NCBI RefSeq assembly: GCF_008801605.1
Contig: NZ_VZPJ01000004.1
Coordinates: 372,001 to 436,000 of the forward strand
DNA from: Pseudomonas brassicacearum subsp. brassicacearum
GTDB taxonomy: Bacteria > Pseudomonadota > Gammaproteobacteria > Pseudomonadales > Pseudomonadaceae
Direction of reading: 5' to 3'
DNA length: 64,000 bases
Below the pieces are notes generated by a model, which did not search any database, was not told the origin of the DNA, and saw nothing but the letters and a program-made list of their open reading frames with translations. The stretch's first letter is position 1, and each line of letters begins with the position of its first letter. Of the stretch, positions 28,403-35,835 are shown piece after piece. A program made the translations under genes and the position numbers.

Positions 28403-29410
28403 TCAAAACGCGCCCACCGCCGCACGCTCGGCCACGTGGCGCAAGCTGTCGAAATTGATATTGGCACCGGAATCGATCGCCACCAGCGTCTGGCTTCGCG
28501 CCCCCGTGTGCGCCACGTACTGCTTGATGCCTGCCACCCCCAGTGCGCCCGACGGTTCGGTGATGGAGCGGGTATCGTCATAGATATCCTTGATCGCGGC
28601 GCACAGTTGATCGTTGCTCACGGTCATCACTTCATCGACACAGAAACGGCAGATATCGAAGCCATGGGCGCCGATCTGCGCCACGGCCACGCCATCGGCG
28701 AAGGTTCCCACCTCTGGCAAGGTAACCCGCTCACCGGCTGCCAGCGCCGCCTGGAGACAGGCAGAATGCTGCGACTCGACGCCGATGATGCGTACTTCCG
28801 GGCGCAGGTACTTGACGTAGGCCGCGATCCCGGCGATCAGCCCACCGCCGCCGACCGGGACGAAAATCGCATCCAGCTGGCCGGGGTGCTGGCGCAGGAT
28901 TTCCATGGCGACGGTACCCTGCCCGGCGATCACGTCCGGGTCATCGAAAGGCGAGACGAACTCCCGCCCGGTCTGCTCGGCCAGGTCCAGCGCGTGCGCC
29001 AGGGCAAACGGAAAGCTTTCCCCGTGCAGAATCGCTTCGGCGCCTCGGTTGCGCACGCCCAGCACCTTCAATTGCACAGTGGTCACAGGCATGACGATGC
29101 TGGCCGAAATCCCCAATTCCCGTGCCGCCAGCGCGACACCCTGGGCATGATTGCCGGCGGACGCGGTGATGACGCCACGGGCACGCTGCTCCGGGGTCAG
29201 TTGCACGAGTTTGTTGTAGGCACCGCGGATCTTGAAGGAAAAAGTCGGTTGCAGGTCTTCGCGCTTGAGCAGGATCCGGTTACCCAAGGCCTCGGACAAT
29301 GCGGGAGCCGCTTGCAGTGGCGTGCGCACGGCCAGCTCATAGACCGGCGCGGCGAGAATCTTCTTAACGTAGTGCTCAAGCAGGGCTTGCTCGGTGCGGG
29401 TAACGGTCAT
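28403..29410 (-). CDS. ilvA: Threonine dehydratase lacking the regulatory domain
   Basis: PLP enzyme converting threonine to 2-oxobutyrate and ammonia, the first step toward isoleucine. 335 residues carry only the catalytic domain: PLP-Lys in FSFKIRGAYNK, phosphate-binding GGGGL, SAGNHAQGVA. The sequence follows the biosynthetic IlvA type but stops just after the AERAAVG segment, where full-length IlvA (about 510 residues) continues into two ACT-like Ile/Val-sensing domains. It should therefore be insensitive to isoleucine feedback. Expression control appears to lie upstream instead: a leader peptide, a terminator/antiterminator and an RBS-hiding hairpin. The Shine-Dalgarno is AGGAG, six bases from ATG 29410. 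TdcB-type catabolic enzyme is the alternative. Confidence 0.92.
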   Translation of the reverse strand: MTVTRTEQALLEHYVKKILAAPVYELAVRTPLQAAPALSEALGNRILLKREDLQPTFSFKIRGAYNKLVQLTPEQRARGVITASAGNHAQGVALAARELGISASIVMPVTTVQLKVLGVRNRGAEAILHGESFPFALAHALDLAEQTGREFVSPFDDPDVIAGQGTVAMEILRQHPGQLDAIFVPVGGGGLIAGIAAYVKYLRPEVRIIGVESQHSACLQAALAAGERVTLPEVGTFADGVAVAQIGAHGFDICRFCVDEVMTVSNDQLCAAIKDIYDDTRSITEPSGALGVAGIKQYVAHTGARSQTLVAIDSGANINFDSLRHVAERAAVGAF

Positions 29411-29416
29411 GGCGAT

Positions 29417-29442
29417 CTCCTGGTTCGGGCAGAGCCCAGGAG
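29417..29442 (-). promoter_or_regulatory. Hairpin sequestering the ilvA ribosome binding site
   Basis: Perfect 7-bp inverted repeat CTCCTGG (29442-29436) / CCAGGAG (29423-29417), 12-nt loop, read on the minus strand. The second arm contains the AGGAG Shine-Dalgarno of ilvA. An internal GGGC-TCT-GCCC can compete. When formed it would block initiation. Confidence 0.65.
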
Positions 29443-29448
29443 ACAGAA

Positions 29449-29475
29449 AGAAAAAACCCGCCTCCAGGGCGGGTT
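29449..29475 (-). terminator. Attenuator terminator of ilvA
   Basis: On the minus strand AACCCGCC (29475-29468), 5-nt loop, GGCGGGTT (29462-29455), running directly into a T-rich tract (TTTTTTCTTT). It lies between the leader peptide stop and the ilvA start. Its 5' arm is also complementary to GGCGGGTT at 29500-29493 at the end of the leader reading frame, giving an alternative 8-bp antiterminator hairpin with a 17-nt loop. Confidence 0.85.
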
Positions 29476-29490
29476 GGGTGCAGCCGTCAG

Positions 29491-29556
29491 CTAACCCGCC
29501 AAATAAGGAATGGCGGTAATAATGCTTGGCTGGCTGCGCAGTACGGTTGAAGTCAT
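29491..29556 (-). CDS. Attenuation leader peptide of ilvA (21 residues)
   Basis: Too short for routine gene calling. The frame starts ATG-ACT-TCA-ACC and encodes 21 residues with three Ile (codons 12, 13 and 16, in SIITAI), three Thr, plus Val and Leu residues, ending LAG-stop. The stop codon overlaps GGCGGGTT, the antiterminator arm. A ribosome stalled at the Ile codons leaves that arm free to pair with the terminator's 5' arm (antitermination); one reaching the stop codon masks it and the terminator forms. There is no Shine-Dalgarno, and the predicted transcription start coincides with the A of the ATG, suggesting leaderless translation (inference). The terminator, the RBS hairpin and ilvA follow in order. 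Confidence 0.78.
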   Translation of the reverse strand: MTSTVLRSQPSIITAIPYLAG

Positions 29557-29562
29557 GGGTGG

Positions 29563-29591
29563 AAATTAGCGGTGCGTTGTTGGCAAGTCAA
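29563..29591 (-). promoter_or_regulatory. Promoter of the ilvA leader transcript
   Basis: Minus-strand -35 TTGACT (29591-29586), 17-bp spacer, -10 TAATTT (29568-29563). Six bases then separate the -10 from the ATG of the leader peptide, so the transcription start is expected at about 29556, on or next to the start codon. Confidence 0.75.
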
Positions 29592-29641
29592 TGGCAAATA
29601 TTGATTAGCTGTGGCGACAGTCTCAAGTGAACAGCATTACC

Positions 29642-29730
29642 TGTGGGAGCGAGCTTGCTCGCGATAGCGGTGTGTCAGTCAGCATCAATGTCGGTTACCC
29701 AAAGCCATCGCGAGCAAGCTCGCTCCCACA
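29642..29730. repeat. REP pair (inverted)
   Basis: Copies at 29642-29665 and 29707-29730 between the ilvA promoter and the 3' end of the sugar dehydrogenase gene. Confidence 0.9.
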
Positions 29731-29740
29731 TTTTCTACAA

Positions 29741-30889
29741 TTACTTGAGTCCGACTTTATACAACGCCCCGTCGTCCTCATCCGTCAGCACATACAGGTA
29801 ACCGTCCGGGCCCTGGCGAACATCCCGGACTCGCGCCTTGAGCTCACCCAGCAAACGCTCCTCGTGGACGACCTTGTCGCCCTGCAATTGCAGGCGGATC
29901 AGTTCCCCGGGCACCAGCGCCCCGATGAACACGTTGCGCTGCCAGGCCTTGAAACGATCATGGTCGTAGAACGCCATGCCGCTGAGCCCCGGTGACACCT
30001 GCCAGACGTGGTGTGGGCCAACGGTGCCCTCGACAGTCTTGCCCTGGGCTTCGGGAATCGGGGCACCGGAGTAATTGATGCCATGAGTCGCCAGTGGCCA
30101 GCCGTAGTTCTTGCCACGCTCGATGATGTTCATCTCATCACCGCCCTTGGGCCCGTGTTCGTTCTCCCACAACGTGCCATTCCAAGGGTTGAGGGCCGCC
30201 CCCTGGGGATTGCGCATGCCGTAGGACCATATCTCGGGACGGACGTTTTTCTGGCCGACAAAGGGGTTGTCGTCGGGCACCTTGCCGTCGGGGTAGATAC
30301 GCACGACCTTGCCTTGCAGCTTGTCCAGGTCCTGGGCAGTGGGCCGCTCGTTGTTTTCCCCCAAGGTAATGAACAGATAACCGTCCCGGTCGAAGACCAG
30401 GCGCGAGCCAAAGTGGTTGCCCGTGGACAACTTGGGCTGCTGACGAAAGATCACGTCGAAATTCTTCAGGCTCTTGAGGTCTTCGGACAGTTGCCCGCGC
30501 CCCACGGCGGTGCCAGCCTTGCCGTCTGCGCCCGCCTCGGCATAAGACAGGTAGACGGTGCGATCCTGCTTGAAGTCGGGCGACAGCACCACGTCCAGCA
30601 GACCGCCCTGGCCCTTGGCCCACACTTCTGGCACGCCACTCAAGGGTGCGGACAATTGGCCATCGGGGCTGACCACGCGCAGGTTGCCCGGTCGCTCCGT
30701 CACCAGCATGCCCTGCTGACCAGGCAAGAATGCGACAGACCAAGGGTGCTCCAGCCCCTTGACCACGGTGGTCACTTCCACGGTGCCCTCCTCGCTCTTG
30801 AATGATTGGGTCGGCGCGCCAGCCGCCGGCGTGGCAAGGGTCAGGGCAGCGCTGGCGCAACATGCGGCCAGGAGTGTTTTACGCAACAT
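29741..30889 (-). CDS. PQQ-dependent soluble aldose sugar dehydrogenase (Asd/YliI family)
   Basis: 382-residue periplasmic beta-propeller dehydrogenase related to soluble glucose dehydrogenase; oxidises aldoses with PQQ as cofactor. Signal peptide is MLRKTLLAACCASAALTLAT with cleavage before the APTQSF region. Typical segments are LEHPWSVAFLPG, GGLLDVVLSPDF, TGNHFGSRLVFD, NPQGAALNPWNG, WENEHGPKGGDE and KNYGWPLATHG, including PQQ- and calcium-site residues. Start ATG 30889 is preceded by AAGGAA at seven bases; an upstream in-frame TTG (30895) is less likely. It is probably monocistronic and followed by a REP pair. Confidence 0.9.
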   Translation of the reverse strand: MLRKTLLAACCASAALTLATPAAGAPTQSFKSEEGTVEVTTVVKGLEHPWSVAFLPGQQGMLVTERPGNLRVVSPDGQLSAPLSGVPEVWAKGQGGLLDVVLSPDFKQDRTVYLSYAEAGADGKAGTAVGRGQLSEDLKSLKNFDVIFRQQPKLSTGNHFGSRLVFDRDGYLFITLGENNERPTAQDLDKLQGKVVRIYPDGKVPDDNPFVGQKNVRPEIWSYGMRNPQGAALNPWNGTLWENEHGPKGGDEMNIIERGKNYGWPLATHGINYSGAPIPEAQGKTVEGTVGPHHVWQVSPGLSGMAFYDHDRFKAWQRNVFIGALVPGELIRLQLQGDKVVHEERLLGELKARVRDVRQGPDGYLYVLTDEDDGALYKVGLK

Positions 30890-30936
30890 GCACAATTCCT
30901 TCTGTGGTTTGAAAAGAGAGCGACTGTCTCCAGTAC

Positions 30937-31278
30937 CTAGCGGTTGCCATTTTGGCTGCTCCTGGGTGGCGTAGGAGACTCGATGGTGGGGCGCGGCGAA
31001 CCCGAGGGCTGGCCGGACCGGGGATAACCATTGCCGATGCCGCCGTTTTCCAGGGTCGGTGGGCGCGGTACCGGCACCGTCGGGTTGTCATGAATCGTCG
31101 GCACATTGGACCGCGTGCCCTGCATGCTGTTGGGATTGGCCCGCCGCGTCGGGCTGTTATAGGGATTGTTGTTGCCCGGCAGATTCTGGGTCAGAACCAC
31201 GGGGCCTCCGCCAGGCGTGGCGGCTTGGGCGGCGGCGGTCAGCAACAGCGTCATGATGGCAATTATCAGCCTGTTCAT
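30937..31278 (-). CDS. Small secreted Pro/Asn/Gly-rich protein
   Basis: 113 residues of unknown function. Start ATG 31278 follows AGAGGTG; a longer frame from 31314 would lack a signal. The signal peptide is MNRLIIAIMTLLLTAAAQA with Ala-x-Ala cleavage. The mature part is low-complexity and probably disordered (PGNNNPYNSP, PVPRPPTLENGG, SPTPPRSSQ). It lies upstream of the sugar dehydrogenase on the same strand, 47 bp from its start, so the two may be co-transcribed. I recognise no family. Confidence 0.65.
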   Translation of the reverse strand: MNRLIIAIMTLLLTAAAQAATPGGGPVVLTQNLPGNNNPYNSPTRRANPNSMQGTRSNVPTIHDNPTVPVPRPPTLENGGIGNGYPRSGQPSGSPRPTIESPTPPRSSQNGNR

Positions 31279-31386
31279 TCGGACACCTCTTGAGTTCAGG
31301 CATATCGAAAACACGCTACGCCGCAGGTTCGCCCTTGTTAAGCGAAATGTCCGGGCGAAGATGTAACGAAGAGTCTCCGAACCAAT

Positions 31387-31475
31387 ATGGGAGCGAGCTT
31401 GCTCGCGATAGCGGCGGGCCAGCTTGCGTCAATGGCGCCTGCACCGTCGCCATCGCGAGCAAGCTCGCTCCCACA
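31387..31475. repeat. REP pair (inverted) before ku
   Basis: Copies at 31387-31409 and 31452-31475. Lies between the divergent small secreted protein gene and ku. Confidence 0.88.
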
Positions 31476-31540
31476 ATGGAAACTTTTCCCAAGGCGCGAA
31501 GGTCACCAGAAAGACATCCACCGGCAAGGACAACACCACC

Positions 31541-32431
31541 ATGGCACGGGCAATCTGGAAAGGCGCAATCAGTTTCGGGCTGGTCCACATTCCTGTCGCG
31601 CTGGTGTCGGCCACCTCGTCCCAGGGTGTGGATTTTGACTGGCTGGACAAACGCAGCATGGACCCGGTGGGCTACAAACGGGTCAACAAGGCCACGGGCA
31701 GGGAAGTGACCAAGGACGACATCGTCAAGGGCGTCCAGTACCAGAAAGGCCAGTACGTGCTGCTCAGCGAGGAAGAAATTCGTTCCGCCCACCCCAAGTC
31801 CACCCAGACCATCGATATCTTTGCCTTTGTCGACAGCGAGAAGATCCCGTTGCAGAACATCGACACGCCCTACTTTCTCGCCCCCGACAAACGCGGTGGC
31901 AAAGTCTATGCCCTGCTGCGCGAAACCCTGGTCAAGACCAACAAGGTCGCCCTGGCCCATGTCGTGCTGCACACCCGCCAGCACCTGGCGGCGCTCATGC
32001 CCCTTGAATCGGCGCTGGTACTGGTGATGCTGCGCTGGCCCGCGGAGGTACGCGACCTTGATGTCCTGGAGCTGGGCGACGAGGTGACGAACCCGACCCT
32101 GGCCAAGGGCGAGCTGGAAATGGCCAAGCGTCTCGTGGAAGACATGAGCGCCGACTGGGAGCCACAGGAATACCGGGACAGTTTCGAAGACAAAATCATG
32201 GAACTGGTGGAGAAAAAGGCCAACGAAGGCCGCCTCGAAGCGGTGGAAACCGACCCGGGCGAAGAACAACGCAAGACCGCCGATGTCATCGACCTCACCG
32301 AGTTGCTCAAGCGCAGCCTGGGCAGCAAGGGCAAGGCCACCGACAAATCCGCCGGGAAGCCCCTTGCAAAACCTGCGAAAGCCGGCAAATCCGCTCCTGC
32401 CAAAAAAGCCACCAAGGCCTCCCGGGGGTAA
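31541..32431 (+). CDS. ku: Non-homologous end-joining Ku protein
   Basis: 296-residue bacterial Ku, a homodimer that rings DNA ends and recruits LigD. The Ku core runs from ARAIWKGAISFGLVHIPVAL through PVGYKRVNKATGREV and LALMPLESALVLVMLRWP-like segments to about residue 255. The C-terminus is Lys/Ala/Pro-rich (GKPLAKPAKAGKSAPAKKA), a DNA-binding tail common in bacterial Ku. CAAGGA lies ten bases before the ATG. It is followed after 32 bp by a LigD-like gene on the same strand, the usual operon, although that partner is unusual here. Confidence 0.95.
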   Translation: MARAIWKGAISFGLVHIPVALVSATSSQGVDFDWLDKRSMDPVGYKRVNKATGREVTKDDIVKGVQYQKGQYVLLSEEEIRSAHPKSTQTIDIFAFVDSEKIPLQNIDTPYFLAPDKRGGKVYALLRETLVKTNKVALAHVVLHTRQHLAALMPLESALVLVMLRWPAEVRDLDVLELGDEVTNPTLAKGELEMAKRLVEDMSADWEPQEYRDSFEDKIMELVEKKANEGRLEAVETDPGEEQRKTADVIDLTELLKRSLGSKGKATDKSAGKPLAKPAKAGKSAPAKKATKASRG

Positions 32432-32463
32432 ACCCTGGCGTGCGCAATACAAGGGAATCTGTC

Positions 32464-34431
32464 ATGGCCAACGCCGAGAGTGAATCTGCTCGTTTGTCCA
32501 ACGCCAAGTCGGACGCTACGACGGCCCGCAAGGCGCCTCAAAACCGCCTGCCCGAGCGCCTGGCGCCGCAATTGGCCACGCCCGTGGAAGAACCGCCCAC
32601 CGGCGAATGGCGCTATGAAGTCCAATTCCACGGTTATCGACTGCTGACCCGCATCGAACATGGCGAAGTCCGCTTGTTCAATCGCAATCACCAGGACTGG
32701 ACCGAGCGACTGAAGCTGCATGCCGACGCCCTGGCCGGGTTGAACCTGGGGGACAGTTGGCTCGACGGCGAACTGGTTCTGCTCGATGAGACCGGCCACG
32801 CCGATTTCGCGGCCCTGCGCCAGGCCTTCGACATCAGCCGCACCGTCGACATGGTGTATTTCCTGTTCGATGCGCCGTTCCTCAATGGTGCCGACCTGCG
32901 CCAGGCGCCGGTGGAAGAGCGTCGTGCAGCCCTGAAAAAAGCCCTCGGCAACAACGCCAGCAAGCGCCTGCGCTTTTCCGAGTGGTTTTCCGCCAGCCAG
33001 CACGACATGTTCGAAAGCGCTATCGCGCTCTCACTGGACAGCGTGGTCGGCAAGCGCCTGGGCAGCCCCTATATGTCCCAGCGAAGCGCCGATTGGGTAA
33101 AACTCAAGTGCCGGTTGCGCCAGGCTTTCGTCATCGTCGGGTTCACCCGCCCCCAAGGCAAGCGCAGCGGTTTCGGCGCGCTGTTGCTGGCTGTCAACGG
33201 GCCCTCGGGGCTGGTGTACGCCGGTCGGGTCGGGACAGGGTTCAGCCAGGCGCAAATCAAACAATTACACGCGCAACTGTGCGCGCAGCAGCGCGAGACT
33301 TCGCCACTGGCGTTGCCACTCGACGGTGTGCGGGGGCGCGGCGTGCAATGGGTCGAGCCCGGCCTGACCTGCGAGGTCGAGTTCACAGAATGGAGCCGCG
33401 ACAACCAGGTGCGCCAGGCTATTTTCCTGGACTTGTCGAGCACTATGCCGGCCAACAAGGTAGTTCGCGAGCAGCCCCTGCCGATAAAGCCCGCGACGCC
33501 AGAACCCAAGCGTCGCAGCAAAGCCCGCGCGGCCAAAGTCGACGGCGTGACAATCACCCACGCCGATCGGGTCATCGACAGTGTCAGCGGTGTGCAAAAG
33601 GCCGAGCTGGCGCAGTATTACCTGGACATCGCCCCATGGATCCTGCCGCACCTCAAGCAGCGGCCGGTCGCGCTGCTGCGGGCACCGGACGGTATCGGCG
33701 AAGAGCAGTTCTTTCAAAAACACGCCGATCGCCTGGAGATTCCCCATATCAAACAGCTGGATCCGCGACTGGACCCGGGCCATGCAGCGCTGATGGAAAT
33801 CGATGACATCCACGCCCTGGTCAGCGCGGCGCAGATGGGCACGGTGGAACTGCACACCTGGACCGCGACCCACGACCGGATCGAGACCCCCGACCTGTTT
33901 GTCCTGGACCTGGACCCGGATCCTTCGCTGCCCTGGAGCGCCATGATCGAGGCGACCCACATGACCTTGGCGGTGCTCGACGAGTTGGGTTTGCAGGCTT
34001 TTCTCAAGACCAGCGGTGGCAAAGGCATGCATGTGATCGTGCCCTTGGCGAGAAGTGAAGGCTGGGACACCACCAAGGCGTTCGCCAAGGCCATCTCACA
34101 GTTCCTGACCCGGCAAATGCCAGAGCGCATCACGGCCACCATGGGACCGAAGAACCGCGTCGGGAAAATATTCGTCGACTACCTGCGCAACGCCCGCGGC
34201 GCGAGCACGGTGGCCGCCTACTCGGTGCGCGCCAGGCCCGGCCTGCCGGTCTCGGTGCCGATTGCCCGGGCCGAACTGCAGACCCTGCGCAACGCCCAGC
34301 AATGGGACATCTATACCGCCCTGGAACGAGCCAAGGGCTTGAGCGCCGATCCTTGGGAAGGCTACAACCACCGCCAGCGGATCACGGCCAGGATGTGGGA
34401 GCAACTGGATGCGCAAAAACCCACCGACTGA
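32464..34431 (+). CDS. ligD: LigD-like protein: degenerate ATP-ligase domain plus NHEJ polymerase domain, no phosphoesterase domain
   Basis: 655 residues, against about 820-870 for Pseudomonas LigD with phosphoesterase, ligase and polymerase domains. The phosphoesterase domain is absent: Ku's stop is 32 bp upstream and the ATG has its own AAGGGAA. In the ligase domain motif I, normally E-x-K-x-D-G, reads EVQFHGYR: the nucleotide-accepting Lys is Gln54 and the Asp is His56. Motif IV has Asp192-Ser in place of Glu-Gly (DSVVGKRLGSPY), while motif III (DGEL, Glu102) and motif V (WVKLK, 211-215) remain. The polymerase domain looks intact: metal-binding DLDPD (Asp482, Asp484), VELHTW, SGGKGMHV and Asp572 in KIFVDYLRN. 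I predict a Ku-associated gap-filling polymerase with a ligase fold that cannot adenylate itself. Confidence 0.88.
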   Translation: MANAESESARLSNAKSDATTARKAPQNRLPERLAPQLATPVEEPPTGEWRYEVQFHGYRLLTRIEHGEVRLFNRNHQDWTERLKLHADALAGLNLGDSWLDGELVLLDETGHADFAALRQAFDISRTVDMVYFLFDAPFLNGADLRQAPVEERRAALKKALGNNASKRLRFSEWFSASQHDMFESAIALSLDSVVGKRLGSPYMSQRSADWVKLKCRLRQAFVIVGFTRPQGKRSGFGALLLAVNGPSGLVYAGRVGTGFSQAQIKQLHAQLCAQQRETSPLALPLDGVRGRGVQWVEPGLTCEVEFTEWSRDNQVRQAIFLDLSSTMPANKVVREQPLPIKPATPEPKRRSKARAAKVDGVTITHADRVIDSVSGVQKAELAQYYLDIAPWILPHLKQRPVALLRAPDGIGEEQFFQKHADRLEIPHIKQLDPRLDPGHAALMEIDDIHALVSAAQMGTVELHTWTATHDRIETPDLFVLDLDPDPSLPWSAMIEATHMTLAVLDELGLQAFLKTSGGKGMHVIVPLARSEGWDTTKAFAKAISQFLTRQMPERITATMGPKNRVGKIFVDYLRNARGASTVAAYSVRARPGLPVSVPIARAELQTLRNAQQWDIYTALERAKGLSADPWEGYNHRQRITARMWEQLDAQKPTD

Positions 34432-34432
34432 A

Positions 34433-34539
34433 TGTAGGAGCTGTCGAGTGCAACGAGGCTGCGATCTTTCCACAACCCATTGAGTCCAGAGCGAACGATC
34501 AAGATCAAAAGATCGCAGGCTTCGCCAGCGCCTACATCC
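34433..34539. repeat. Third REP family (inverted pair) overlapping the lpxO stop
   Basis: Left arm TGTAGGAGCTG then GGCTGCGATCTTT (34433-34470); right arm AAAGATCGCAGGC then GCGCCTACA (34513-34539), inverted. This is the AGGAGCTG/GATCGCAG intergenic repeat type of pseudomonads. The right arm contains the last two codons and the stop of lpxO. Confidence 0.8.
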
Positions 34540-35431
34540 AGATAAAGATCACCAGCAAGCCACCAAAGAACGCCCACTTCTGCAGGTAATAAAGCGTGCG
34601 GTTGCGTTTTTTCAGGGCCTTGCCCTGCAACCGTATCTTGTAGAGCCTGGAGAACGCCCGGTTCAAGGCACCCGTCCTGTCGCCCGCGTCGTTGGGCGCA
34701 CCGGCCGCCGCCATCACGGTGCGGCTGAACCAGCGGTTGAACGCGGCTGCCCAGCGAAACTTCATGGGCCGCTCCACGTCGCAGAACAAAATGATGCGGT
34801 TCTGGGCGGTGGTGTTCTCGGCGTAATGAATGAACGTTTCGTCGAAGATCACCGCCTCGCCGTCGCGCCAATGATAAGGCTCGCCATCGACATTGATGTA
34901 GCAACCAGCATCGTTGGGCGTTTCCAGGCCCAGGTGATACCGATAGGACCCGGCGTAGGGGTCGCGGTGCCGGACCAGTTTCGAGCCCGGCGGCAACTCG
35001 GCGAACATCGCTGCCTTGATCGAGCCGATGCTCTGCACCAGTTCGGTGGTGCGGGGGCACAGCTTCATGGCCGAAGGATGGCTGTCGCCGTACCACTTCA
35101 GGTAGAAACGCTTCCAACCGGTCTTGAAGAACGAGTTGAAACCCACATCGTCGTATTGCTCGGAACGTTTGATCTCCCCCGCGTGCAGCAGGCCCAGGCC
35201 TTCGGCACGGATCTCTTGCCAGTGGGCCTGCAACGGGGTCAGGTCCGGGAACTGCGCCGGGCTCAGGAACGGCCTGTTGGGCAGTTTCGAGCACAGGTAC
35301 AGCAGGCAATTGATCGGCGCGAGAAACGACGAATGATCGCTCAACTGGCGTCCGAACTTATGCCGCACGCGACCGCGCAGATGAACGTAGCCAATGGAGA
35401 AGATGTAGAGCGCGACAATGATGAGCTTCAC
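34532..35431 (-). CDS. lpxO: Lipid A 2-hydroxylase, aspartyl/asparaginyl beta-hydroxylase family
   Basis: 299-residue Fe(II)/2-oxoglutarate oxygenase, the length of Pseudomonas LpxO, which hydroxylates lipid A secondary acyl chains at the inner-membrane face. N-terminal membrane anchor (LIIVALYIFSIGYV) and a C-terminal hydrophobic segment (FFGGLLVIFIW). Iron ligands are His155 and Asp157 in HRDPYAG and His202 in FIHYAEN; the 2-oxoglutarate-binding Arg is in QNRIILF. It is transcribed divergently from ybiT across a 404-bp gap. The stop codon lies inside a REP-like arm. Confidence 0.9.
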   Translation of the reverse strand: MKLIIVALYIFSIGYVHLRGRVRHKFGRQLSDHSSFLAPINCLLYLCSKLPNRPFLSPAQFPDLTPLQAHWQEIRAEGLGLLHAGEIKRSEQYDDVGFNSFFKTGWKRFYLKWYGDSHPSAMKLCPRTTELVQSIGSIKAAMFAELPPGSKLVRHRDPYAGSYRYHLGLETPNDAGCYINVDGEPYHWRDGEAVIFDETFIHYAENTTAQNRIILFCDVERPMKFRWAAAFNRWFSRTVMAAAGAPNDAGDRTGALNRAFSRLYKIRLQGKALKKRNRTLYYLQKWAFFGGLLVIFIWM

Positions 35432-35736
35432 GAAAAACCATCACAATGCTGGAGTGAACAGGTCGTTTCCCCGGGCCAGCCAAGCGGCAAGGGAGATGGC
35501 ATAGGGTGAGATGGCATTTTAGCCACAGTTTGTAACCGAAAGTTATCCTTCAATTGTGAAAAACTGTCTTGCCCGGGCAATACCCTATCGTTTATGCGGC
35601 CAGACCAGTACAATCGCCGCCAACTATTACGCGCCCCCTTTGGTCGATACCGCAAACGCGGCTTCGGCGCACGTCTACCGGGCCAGGCGCTCCGTATTGC
35701 TGCTGTCCTCTTATGCCGGATGGACCCTTGCGCTTG

Positions 35737-35794
35737 CGACCGCGACGCCTTTGCGCGGTCGGGACGTGCGCAAACAGGTACTGAACAGGTACTG
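35737..35794. repeat. Inverted repeat and 11-bp tandem repeat upstream of ybiT
   Basis: In the 404-bp lpxO-ybiT gap: inverted repeat CGACCGCG (35737-35744) / CGCGGTCG (35754-35761), then AACAGGTACTG twice in tandem (35773-35783 and 35784-35794), ending 41 bp before the ybiT start. Possibly regulatory. The rest of the gap (35432-35736) shows no gene. Confidence 0.6.
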
Positions 35795-35835
35795 CCGCAC
35801 CCTTAGCTACTCTGAATGTTCCGCAGGATAAACCT

